IMG/VR virus record: IMGVR_UViG_3300009184_004698
Coordinates: 1 to 22,443 of that record
Length of the DNA: 22,443 bases
From: a virus
Strand: one strand, 5' to 3'
Both the position numbers and the translations under genes were made by a program. Positions 1-6,819 of this stretch are shown here, piece after piece; positions within the stretch are counted from its first letter, which is position 1, and each line of letters begins with the position of its first letter. A model generated the notes under the pieces. The model searched no databases. It was not told the origin of the DNA and was given only the letters and a program-made list of their open reading frames with translations.

Positions 1-1037
1 AATATTGCGACCGAGAATATATTAAAAAAGATATCGGTAGCCAGACGTTCACTAAACACCATCTTAGTTTAATTAAGAACTTTTTCGTTCAGTCTTATAA
101 AGATTCAGAATGCAAAATTGATAGGATTGCTTTACATGGTGGTGAACCATTCCTATTCGTTAAACGAATGGATCAAATCCTCGAAGAACTAAAAGAGGAT
201 TATCTAGATGGTAAAGGATTGTATGTATCAATCACTACCAACGCATCCCTGTTCCATAAAGAACAGTGGTTCTTAGAAAAGTGGCGTAAATACTTACGTT
301 TCACTATCTCTTATGACTTCATCTATCAAAAAGAAAATCGTGAAGAGTTTGATATCTACCAAGCTATCGATCTTTGTGGTTACTATAACATCCCTATTCA
401 TTGGCAATTTGTTATGCCTATTTTGGATCGTAAGGTGTTTAGTTTAGATTGTATTAAAGATATTCTTGATAAAATATCTCGTTGCAAAGTTCGTTCAATC
501 AATCTTATCCCACTTCGTCATCATCGTGGTGAACGCAAATTTAAAACATTCGTTGAAGATTTAGACTTGTCTCAATTCGCTGATTCGTTTATGCGTTTTA
601 TTAATGTTCTTTACAACTACAATATAATGGTTTTTATTGACGGAAACTATGGTATTACGGATAAAGATTATTTCGGTGACCATTATAAAATTATTCTATC
701 ACCAGATGGGTTTATGTATTCTGAATATGACTTCTGTGAATATAAAAGACCAGAGTATCAAATAGGAAGATGGACAGATGGTTTATCTCCAAACTTTGTT
801 CCAACATTAATTCGTAACGGTATGCCAGAAGACATTGTGCAAGAGAAATGCGTAACCTGTCCGTCTGCTAAACTATGTGGATTGAGATATCTACATAAGA
901 TGTTTGATACACAACCTGGAACTAAATGTGTTCAGTTCTATCAAATTATTGATGCTATGGTAAGATACACCACCAAGATTCACCAGAAAAAATCTTTCTT
1001 CCATTGGATAGCAGATGCGAAACCAAACAGTAACTAA
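1..1037 (+). CDS. Radical SAM enzyme with reduced SPASM-like C-terminus (5' end cut by window edge)
   Basis: The frame is open from the first complete codon (position 3), so the Met at 168 is internal and the true start lies left of the window. The first visible residues are Tyr-Cys (Cys at 6-8), which fit the last cysteine of the CxxxCxxC cluster motif of radical SAM enzymes. A GGEP motif at 138-149, typical of the SAM-binding strand, supports this. The C-terminal part has an SPGDG-like turn (ILSPDG), a Cys at 735, a CxxC-x5-C group (849, 858, 876) and a last Cys at 927. This resembles a SPASM auxiliary-cluster domain, but the usual CX3C cysteine after the CX5C is missing and the first half is atypical. 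At least 344 residues are visible. The next gene overlaps its end by 23 nt in another frame. The family suggests peptide or protein modification; the substrate is unknown. Confidence 0.85.
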   Translation, partial: YCDREYIKKDIGSQTFTKHHLSLIKNFFVQSYKDSECKIDRIALHGGEPFLFVKRMDQILEELKEDYLDGKGLYVSITTNASLFHKEQWFLEKWRKYLRFTISYDFIYQKENREEFDIYQAIDLCGYYNIPIHWQFVMPILDRKVFSLDCIKDILDKISRCKVRSINLIPLRHHRGERKFKTFVEDLDLSQFADSFMRFINVLYNYNIMVFIDGNYGITDKDYFGDHYKIILSPDGFMYSEYDFCEYKRPEYQIGRWTDGLSPNFVPTLIRNGMPEDIVQEKCVTCPSAKLCGLRYLHKMFDTQPGTKCVQFYQIIDAMVRYTTKIHQKKSFFHWIADAKPNSN

Positions 1038-2112
1038 AGACACAAACTTCAGACAATACTTTATAGAGGAAGACAATCTCAAAAGTTTGCAGAACGAAGT
1101 CATATTTTCAATAGTTAGAAGATATAATTGTTTTGCTGGGTGTCATATATGTTATGTTGACAAATACTTTGAGAAGAATAAAACTGAGTTTCAAAGATTT
1201 GTGCCAGAAGCAATTACGCAAAAAATGTGCGATCTTTGGGTAGATGTATTTTCAAATTATACTTTCGCCAGTACCATTGACGATTTATATTGGATGAAGC
1301 ATCAGCAACCCCATCTGTTTGAATGGTATAAAGACCATGCTGGGATCTTCCATTTTGGCTCTATGACTGATAATAACTTTATTCGTGCTTGGGATATTCT
1401 AACCAATGAGATTGCAAGACCTAAAGGTATCTACGAATTTACATTCTCAGATAAATGGCTCGCAAAGATTAAAATAGAAGATATTATTGATAAGTTAAAT
1501 AAGATTCACAAAATGATGCCGATATCATTAATTAAACTTATTCAAACAGATACGGAATCTTTGCAATGGGAACCAGTTAAAAAAATACTTGACTGGGTAG
1601 TGGCTAATGAGGTAAAATACATTGTCCATGCCGATGCGAAAACATTCAGTACTATATTACTTAATACTGATTCGCAACAAACATCTTTTGCAACTCATAA
1701 TGGTGATATACTTACTATATGTGGTGAGGCAGATTACTTGCAGTATGATTCGTTCTTCCATACGTTGATTGATGCGATTGACCCTAATTGCACTCCGTAT
1801 GATACATTGTCAGATGGTTGGAATATAGATCGTCATGTATACTCTCATATGGCTAATAAAATAGATGTTTACAAACGACATGCAGAAAAACTTAAATTAG
1901 TGAATTCAGGAGCAACAAAGAACTACAAAGATTATTTCAATTGGGTTGCAGATAACTTAATTGTAAATAAAGATTATAACTTTATACCTACACTATCATT
2001 AAAACCATATCATAACTTTCATGAAGGATTAGAAAAGAATGGTTGGCAGTCTACTCAATATGGTTTAGTTAAACCATCAGACAAGATTGTACCACTCTTT
2101 CAATTTAAATAA
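1015..2112 (+). CDS. Divergent radical SAM protein without visible SPASM domain
   Basis: This 365-aa protein carries one clear signature: CFAGCHIC at residues 39-46, an exact CxxxCxxC radical SAM cluster motif preceded by a short strand (IFSIVRRYN). I cannot find a canonical GGE motif or a cysteine-rich C-terminal SPASM or twitch domain, so it is either a divergent catalytic enzyme or a partner subunit. The start at 1015 is the only ATG upstream of the cysteine motif; the next Met lies beyond it. The gene begins 23 nt inside the preceding rSAM gene and ends in a 1-nt TAATG overlap with the following one, so all three are probably translated as a coupled unit. The substrate is not recognisable. 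The radical SAM call rests mainly on the motif and on the neighbourhood of three other rSAM genes. Confidence 0.72.
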   Translation: MRNQTVTKDTNFRQYFIEEDNLKSLQNEVIFSIVRRYNCFAGCHICYVDKYFEKNKTEFQRFVPEAITQKMCDLWVDVFSNYTFASTIDDLYWMKHQQPHLFEWYKDHAGIFHFGSMTDNNFIRAWDILTNEIARPKGIYEFTFSDKWLAKIKIEDIIDKLNKIHKMMPISLIKLIQTDTESLQWEPVKKILDWVVANEVKYIVHADAKTFSTILLNTDSQQTSFATHNGDILTICGEADYLQYDSFFHTLIDAIDPNCTPYDTLSDGWNIDRHVYSHMANKIDVYKRHAEKLKLVNSGATKNYKDYFNWVADNLIVNKDYNFIPTLSLKPYHNFHEGLEKNGWQSTQYGLVKPSDKIVPLFQFK

Positions 2113-3464
2113 TGTCACACACTTATAACATTAGTTTAACATCAGTTAAAAACTCGCTGAAAAAACAGCCAGATCGTCTTCCCATGATTGAACGAACTGC
2201 AGATTCTATCACCAAATTTCGTTCTGGTAATATTGAGTTCTACTATGATAATTACACTAATGGCATGTATGATAAAGATATGAATCCTTTATCTGAACCA
2301 GTAGAACCCACTGATGCTTATAATGATGTTATAAAAGAAACACGTTCACGTGTAAAATCTGATAAACCTTTTTGGATTCGTATTCTTCTTGGACACGCTT
2401 GTAACTATTCTTGCGATTATTGTATGCAGAAAGACATCGGTAATCCAGATGAACGAGAAAAGATTACAACAACTGAACAATTTATTCAACAGTTATCTAA
2501 ACTTGATATGAGTCGTTTAGAAAAGATTGACCTGTGGGGTGGTGAGACTTTCCTTTATTGGAAAACGATGGTTGATATTATGCTTGCGTATGATAGAGAA
2601 GGATTAACTTGGTTTATCCCTACCAATGGTACACCACTTCAAATGAAACATATTGAGTTTTTTAGTAAGTTAAAAGGTACAGTTACTATTGGTGTTTCCC
2701 ATGATGGTCCAGGACATGAGAGACTACGTGGTGAAGAATTCTTACATAAAAAAATAGAAATATTAAAAGCTGCACAGAAAATTGACAACATCAAGTTTAG
2801 TTTTAACCCAGTTCTTTCTCGCACCAACTATAATCTATTTGATATTAATAACTTCTTCTATAACTACGCTTCCGAAAATGGTCTTGATATGACTCGCTTG
2901 GCAATTTCTTGGAATCTTGGGCATAACTATGATTATGACAATGAGTCAGGATCTGCCAATCACGTTATTTCTGGTGATGCATTACAAGACTTTAAAGGTA
3001 TTGTGGAACGATATCTTGATGCGTGTCACGCACAGATGAATGGTGTTGACAATAAAATATTAAACAGTAATTTATGGCAAGGTGGTATGGGTGTTTTACC
3101 TTACGCTAAAACTCTGCGCCAGCAAATTTTACCAACATCAATAACTTCATGTGGTGTCGATGACGAGGGTGTTCTTTCTATTGATATGAAAGGTAATATT
3201 CGCACGTGTCCACATACAGATGAATCATTTATTGGTGGACATATTGATAAACTCGATGAGGTTAAACTAAAACGAGTTGACTTAGAACGATATGAAAAAC
3301 ACTGTAAGTCTTGTGAAGTATTCCGTTTGTGTAAATCAAACTGCCCGATTGAAGTTCCAGATAATGTATTTTTTACTAACTGTGCAGTTGAAAAGGTTTA
3401 CCACCGAGCAGTTCAATTAAAAGCATTTAGTCTAATATTGGGGGACGAAGTCGTCAAGGAATAA
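2112..3464 (+). CDS. Radical SAM/SPASM domain enzyme
   Basis: A complete 450-aa radical SAM protein. CNYSCDYC at residues 97-104 is the CxxxCxxC motif for the SAM-binding 4Fe-4S cluster, and WGGET at 142-146 is the GGE motif. The C-terminus fits the full SPASM pattern: Cys347 and Cys366 in CX13GX4C spacing, then Cys398, 401, 407 and 411 (CX2CX5CX3C), then Cys424. That normally holds two auxiliary 4Fe-4S clusters, as in anSME-type and RiPP-maturing enzymes that modify peptides or proteins. About 90 residues precede the catalytic domain and could be a substrate-recognition or partner-binding region; I do not recognise a family for them. The ATG overlaps the previous stop by one base (TAATG), indicating coupled translation. 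The last 33 bases are also coding on the other strand. No precursor peptide gene is visible next to it. Confidence 0.92.
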   Translation: MSHTYNISLTSVKNSLKKQPDRLPMIERTADSITKFRSGNIEFYYDNYTNGMYDKDMNPLSEPVEPTDAYNDVIKETRSRVKSDKPFWIRILLGHACNYSCDYCMQKDIGNPDEREKITTTEQFIQQLSKLDMSRLEKIDLWGGETFLYWKTMVDIMLAYDREGLTWFIPTNGTPLQMKHIEFFSKLKGTVTIGVSHDGPGHERLRGEEFLHKKIEILKAAQKIDNIKFSFNPVLSRTNYNLFDINNFFYNYASENGLDMTRLAISWNLGHNYDYDNESGSANHVISGDALQDFKGIVERYLDACHAQMNGVDNKILNSNLWQGGMGVLPYAKTLRQQILPTSITSCGVDDEGVLSIDMKGNIRTCPHTDESFIGGHIDKLDEVKLKRVDLERYEKHCKSCEVFRLCKSNCPIEVPDNVFFTNCAVEKVYHRAVQLKAFSLILGDEVVKE

Positions 3465-5291
3465 ATTATCACCCCAGTTTTTACACATGGATATACACTC
3501 ACTAATTTTTTGTTTTTGAGGTATATCCATTTTCATTGGTGTTTTAATATTATCAGATAGATGATCACAAATATCATCTAAAATTGCATCATCATATTTC
3601 TTTAACCATATCTTCAATGCGTTAAAGAATCCTTCTGGATTTAATAAAATCAAAAACTTTAAAGTGCTATAATGACTTATATAAGGTAAGTTTGGTGCAA
3701 TGTCTGCGTATAAAATATCACTGGGTGTTTCGTTATTAATGTTATCAATAAATTCATTATAGATTTTAGATATAGTGGGTATTGATAATAAAAATTCTTT
3801 AAACAATGTTCTGTTAAATTCTGTAATGTCCACACCATTAGATCTTAGTCTATTTTGAATAGGTGTTATAACTCTATTTCTATTCAGGAATGAGAAATAG
3901 TATTTAAACATTTCCATTTCAACCCACTGCTCAACACCATAAGAATATGTTGATACTACAATGTCATATGGTTGTAACCAGTTCTGATCAAATAATAAAT
4001 GTCTAGTTCCAGTTAATTGTTTGTCTACTGTATATTCGTTTCTTGGGATAACATTTCTACCCTGCAAATCTAAATTTACTAATGCTTTCTTAGTTTTAAT
4101 TTTCATGCTAGACATATATTCTGGCGATGCAGCTGGAGCAGAAGGTAGCATCATCCACTCATACATAGTAGGTTCAAGATATTTTGATTTAGTTATATGT
4201 TCAATTAGATCATAAAATGTATCAAGAGTTTCACCAGGAAGACCAATTATTAATTCTGCTCTTAAATTTTTATTGTACTTGTCTCTTAAATCGGTATAAA
4301 ATTCTATCTGGTCATCAAACGGCATATCAATCCTACTGATATTATCTAAAATAGTTTGATTTGTGTGCTGAACAGAAACTTTTATATCATCTAAAATTCC
4401 GTTTGATAAAAATATATCATATATCTCTCTTAGAAATTTTTTGCTAGTTTTAGTTGGACCATAAACATTAATGTATTTAACACATTTATTGTTATTGAGT
4501 TCTACTATCTTTTTTGCAATTTTAATATCATCTTTAACTATCCCAAAATTAGCATTAATTATATCAATATGAGTTGGGTTTAGATACTCAAATATAACTT
4601 CAAGTTCTTTAATAGTTTCTTCAATAGGTTTAAATACTACCTTAGTAGAAGTGCCACCACCCCATTCACAATATGAACATGCATAAGGACACCCACGTGA
4701 TGTGTCTAAAATAATTGTTGTTTGTTCTTTTGGGAATTTTTTAAGATATTCAATGTTATCCAAATATGGCATTGGATAATTAAATTCTCTTTTATTATAA
4801 TCTGAGGTAGCTTTATTCCAAAATGCTCTACGCAAAGAAGGATAAACACAAAATGGAATATCTTTGATTGGAACACCATCAAGGTAATCTGTAATAAAAA
4901 CTTCTCCGTAGCCAGAGTATTCACACAAAGCGTCAATGAACCAATTTTCTACAAACCATCCTTTAAAATGTTCGTAGTAAAGGGCTGGACCACCAGCAAT
5001 AATTTTAATGTTTGGGAGTTTTATTTTGACTTGCTCAGCAATATACATTGTGAGTTTATCGTTCCACATGTAACAAGAAATACCAACAACGTCTGGTTCT
5101 TGAATGACAATTCTGTCAATTAGTTCTTGTGGGGATTCTGCGACATCTGAATACTCTGGATCGAGCCACTGCCATGCAGATGGGACTTTAGAGTTACGTT
5201 GGAAATAAGATTTGAGAGTTAGCCATAAGTATGGAATCTCATTTGCAGAAGAATTAGGTGTTGTATAATTTACTAATAAAAACTTTTTCAT
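3432..5291 (-). CDS. B12-binding-domain radical SAM protein (class B-like)
   Basis: A 619-aa protein. Residues about 1-140 look like a Rossmann-type cobalamin-binding domain: an N-terminal LLVNYTTPN strand, PDVVGISCYMWN (67-77), IIAGGP (97-102) and a GYGE turn near 127-130. No DxHxxG motif is seen, as is common in B12 radical SAM enzymes. The catalytic domain follows: CPYACSYC at 201-208 (CxxxCxxC), a VSVQHTN...ISR segment (306-320) and LIIGLPGET (347-355). Residues about 400-619 are an alpha-rich extension of unknown role. Family members mostly do radical methylation or other C-C chemistry at unreactive carbons, including in RiPP pathways. The gene follows the tail-fibre gene in the same direction after a 32-nt gap containing a hairpin. 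Its end overlaps the plus-strand rSAM gene tail to tail. No UPF0004 or TRAM domain is seen, so MiaB or RimO is unlikely. The substrate is unknown. Confidence 0.88.
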   Translation of the reverse strand: MKKFLLVNYTTPNSSANEIPYLWLTLKSYFQRNSKVPSAWQWLDPEYSDVAESPQELIDRIVIQEPDVVGISCYMWNDKLTMYIAEQVKIKLPNIKIIAGGPALYYEHFKGWFVENWFIDALCEYSGYGEVFITDYLDGVPIKDIPFCVYPSLRRAFWNKATSDYNKREFNYPMPYLDNIEYLKKFPKEQTTIILDTSRGCPYACSYCEWGGGTSTKVVFKPIEETIKELEVIFEYLNPTHIDIINANFGIVKDDIKIAKKIVELNNNKCVKYINVYGPTKTSKKFLREIYDIFLSNGILDDIKVSVQHTNQTILDNISRIDMPFDDQIEFYTDLRDKYNKNLRAELIIGLPGETLDTFYDLIEHITKSKYLEPTMYEWMMLPSAPAASPEYMSSMKIKTKKALVNLDLQGRNVIPRNEYTVDKQLTGTRHLLFDQNWLQPYDIVVSTYSYGVEQWVEMEMFKYYFSFLNRNRVITPIQNRLRSNGVDITEFNRTLFKEFLLSIPTISKIYNEFIDNINNETPSDILYADIAPNLPYISHYSTLKFLILLNPEGFFNALKIWLKKYDDAILDDICDHLSDNIKTPMKMDIPQKQKISECISMCKNWGDNLFLDDFVPQY

Positions 5292-5300
5292 AATATAATT

Positions 5301-5325
5301 TAGGCTCCATCAGGAGCCTATTTTT
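5301..5325 (+). terminator. 8-bp perfect hairpin with plus-strand T-run between fibre and B12-rSAM genes
   Basis: TAGGCTCC (5301-5308) and GGAGCCTA (5313-5320) pair perfectly around a 4-nt loop, and five T residues follow at 5321-5325. In the plus direction this has the form of an intrinsic terminator, although no plus-strand gene lies directly upstream; it could stop read-through from the rSAM operon after crossing the B12-rSAM gene antisense. In minus-strand RNA the same hairpin lies between the fibre stop and the B12-rSAM start but lacks a clean U-run. There, the 3' arm contains GGAG, the only Shine-Dalgarno-like sequence near that start (13 nt away), so the stem could also mask ribosome binding. 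Confidence 0.55.
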
Positions 5326-6589
5326 AGAGGATTACGCACTCAATTAGTTTTACATTGGGGTCTAAATTAGTTTCAAGAGAGATAGCAAAACTATTTGGAT
5401 GATCACCAGCGATACCACGACCATCTTGATTTGCCACCAATGGCTGTCCCTTTTTAATTGGACCAGCAACTTTAACTGGAACACGTCCACGAAGTGCGAG
5501 TGCTTGTCCAGGTGCTTCATCATTCATTAAGAATGCTGGGTTTTCAGAAACAACACCAAGAACTCTTTGAGCATATTCAAACGAAGAAGTGCCTTCTGCA
5601 GAATCATCAAGAGAAACTACAATAACAGTTCCTGTTTCATATTGTTTATCTGTTGTATATTTTTCTGCCAAGTCAGCGTATCGAGCAGATGTAGCTGTAC
5701 CAAAAATAGTACCAAAACGATTATCTGTTTGTCCAATATCTCCAGTACCATTAGTTCCAGATTTTGTAATAGATGGTGTATTAAAAGAAGATGTTGCAGT
5801 AATAGTAGCTAACTGCATTGATCCAGCAGTTGGTATACTAATAACTGGATTACCAGAAACACCATCTGGGTTTGTAATAGTTAATCCATTACCACCAACA
5901 GTAATAGTTCTTTCTGTAACAGAACCAGTACCCAAACGAACATAGAAACCTGTAGACGATGCTGCTGCAGCAATAGCAGTTAATTCGTTGGAGAATGGTT
6001 GAATATCAGAACCAATAACTAAACCTAAGTTAGTTCTTGCTTGGGTTGTATTTGATGCTCCAGTACCACCATCTGCAATAGCAATATCAGTAATACCAGT
6101 AATTGAACCACCAGTGATAGATACATTATTTGCTGCTTGGGTTGAAATAGAACCTAATCCAAGATTTGTTCGTGCTGATGAATCAGTGGTAGCACCAGTG
6201 CCACCATGTTCAATAGTAATAACACCATTCACGTTAGTGGCATTACCAGTAACAGTACCAGTTAAATTACCAACGACGTTACCAGTTACGTTACCAGTTA
6301 CGTTACCAGTGAATGTAGTGGCATTTAAACCACCACTTTCATTGCGTAAAGCAATACTGTTTGCAGTTGCTGTCACTAGCAGTTCTTTAGATAAAATTGT
6401 TGTGGCATTTAAACCACTTCCGTCACCCTCTAAATCATATTCTGATAATAAAGTTAAGACATTTTCTGCAATAAAATCTGCAGAGTCTAATTTTGTTCCA
6501 ACTTCAGTATTTAAATTTGTGAAATTGGCATCCGCTTCTGCGATTGATAGTGGGCTACCTTTAACCGATCTTAGTACGATTACCGCCAT
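5324..6589 (-). CDS. Tail-fibre-like virion protein
   Basis: This 421-aa protein has the typical layout of a phage fibre. The N-terminus (VLRSVKGSPLSIAEADANFTNLN, residues about 5-27 with minor spacing) is the attachment-type start common in T4-like fibres. A low-complexity shaft follows with GNVTG/GNLTG repeats and two GGTGA(T/S) ... ARTNLGL repeats, both classic tail-fibre motifs. Near residue 300 a segment reading RYADLAEKY starts a compact C-terminal domain containing RVLGVVSENPAFLM and LRGRVPVKVAGPIKKG. That domain recurs at the ends of phage fibres and somewhat resembles the self-cleaving chaperone domains of some appendages. The start overlaps the upstream 76-aa gene in TAATG, with AAGGA just before it. 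It probably forms a trimeric fibre or accessory whisker; host receptor binding is inferred. It is the last structural gene before the rSAM region. Confidence 0.8.
   Translation of the reverse strand: MAVIVLRSVKGSPLSIAEADANFTNLNTEVGTKLDSADFIAENVLTLLSEYDLEGDGSGLNATTILSKELLVTATANSIALRNESGGLNATTFTGNVTGNVTGNVVGNLTGTVTGNATNVNGVITIEHGGTGATTDSSARTNLGLGSISTQAANNVSITGGSITGITDIAIADGGTGASNTTQARTNLGLVIGSDIQPFSNELTAIAAAASSTGFYVRLGTGSVTERTITVGGNGLTITNPDGVSGNPVISIPTAGSMQLATITATSSFNTPSITKSGTNGTGDIGQTDNRFGTIFGTATSARYADLAEKYTTDKQYETGTVIVVSLDDSAEGTSSFEYAQRVLGVVSENPAFLMNDEAPGQALALRGRVPVKVAGPIKKGQPLVANQDGRGIAGDHPNSFAISLETNLDPNVKLIECVIL
6276..6311. repeat. Three tandem 12-bp units in the fibre shaft
   Basis: ACGTTACCAGTT occurs at 6276-6287 and 6288-6299, and once more with one change (ending TG) at 6300-6311. 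Degenerate units extend the array left to about 6237. On the coding strand each unit encodes a GNVT tetrapeptide of the fibre shaft. Near-identity at the DNA level suggests recent slippage or duplication within the shaft. Confidence 0.85.
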
Positions 6590-6819
6590 TATTTTTCCTT
6601 ATTATTGAGAGCCATAAGCAGATGCTTAATCTCTGACATATCTGTTTTTAATTTATGAATATCGTCAGCATTTTGTTCTAACTGAGTCTTAAGTTTTTTA
6701 TTTGCATTTTTCTTTTGCAAATAGTTTTCGTATTCTGTCTTATTAGTATTTATCACTGCGCCACTAGAGAGGTCTCTCACGAGACCCTCTGCGTTTTCAA
6801 TTTTAACTATGTTATCCAT
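6589..6819 (-). CDS. Small coiled-coil phage protein
   Basis: A 76-aa acidic/basic-rich protein. The N-terminal part (ENAEGLVRDLSSGAVINTNK) resembles small proteins common in T4-like marine phages that contain a (L)VRD..SGAV(I/L)NT core. Residues from about 30 onward are a predicted coiled coil rich in Lys, Glu, Asn and Leu (KKNANKKLKTQLEQNADDIH then KLKTDMSEIKHLLMAL). An ATG three codons upstream (start 6828) is possible, but I prefer 6819: it forms TAATG with the stop of the giant upstream gene, the same junction used elsewhere here. No Shine-Dalgarno is visible, consistent with coupling. Its stop in turn overlaps the fibre start. A virion, adaptor or fibre-chaperone role is inferred from position only. 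Confidence 0.72.
   Translation of the reverse strand: MDNIVKIENAEGLVRDLSSGAVINTNKTEYENYLQKKNANKKLKTQLEQNADDIHKLKTDMSEIKHLLMALNNKEK

Noticed and set aside
168-170. ATG at 168 as the start of the first rSAM gene
   Set aside because: The frame is open to the window edge, and the upstream codons encode the end of the cysteine motif and the GGEP motif, so this Met is internal.
1-3464. QueE-type or other deazapurine DNA-modification role for the plus-strand rSAMs
   Set aside because: QueE proteins are much shorter and lack SPASM domains, and no QueC, QueD or FolE-like gene is present.
3432-5291. MiaB/RimO methylthiotransferase identity for the B12-type rSAM
   Set aside because: No UPF0004 N-terminal domain with its three cysteines and no TRAM domain; the N-terminus looks like a cobalamin-binding fold.
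5567-5945. Plus-strand ORFs opposite the fibre gene, also 6114-6608
   Set aside because: They are antisense shadows with Val/Pro/Ser-rich low-complexity products and no ribosome sites; the minus-strand frame has clear fibre motifs.
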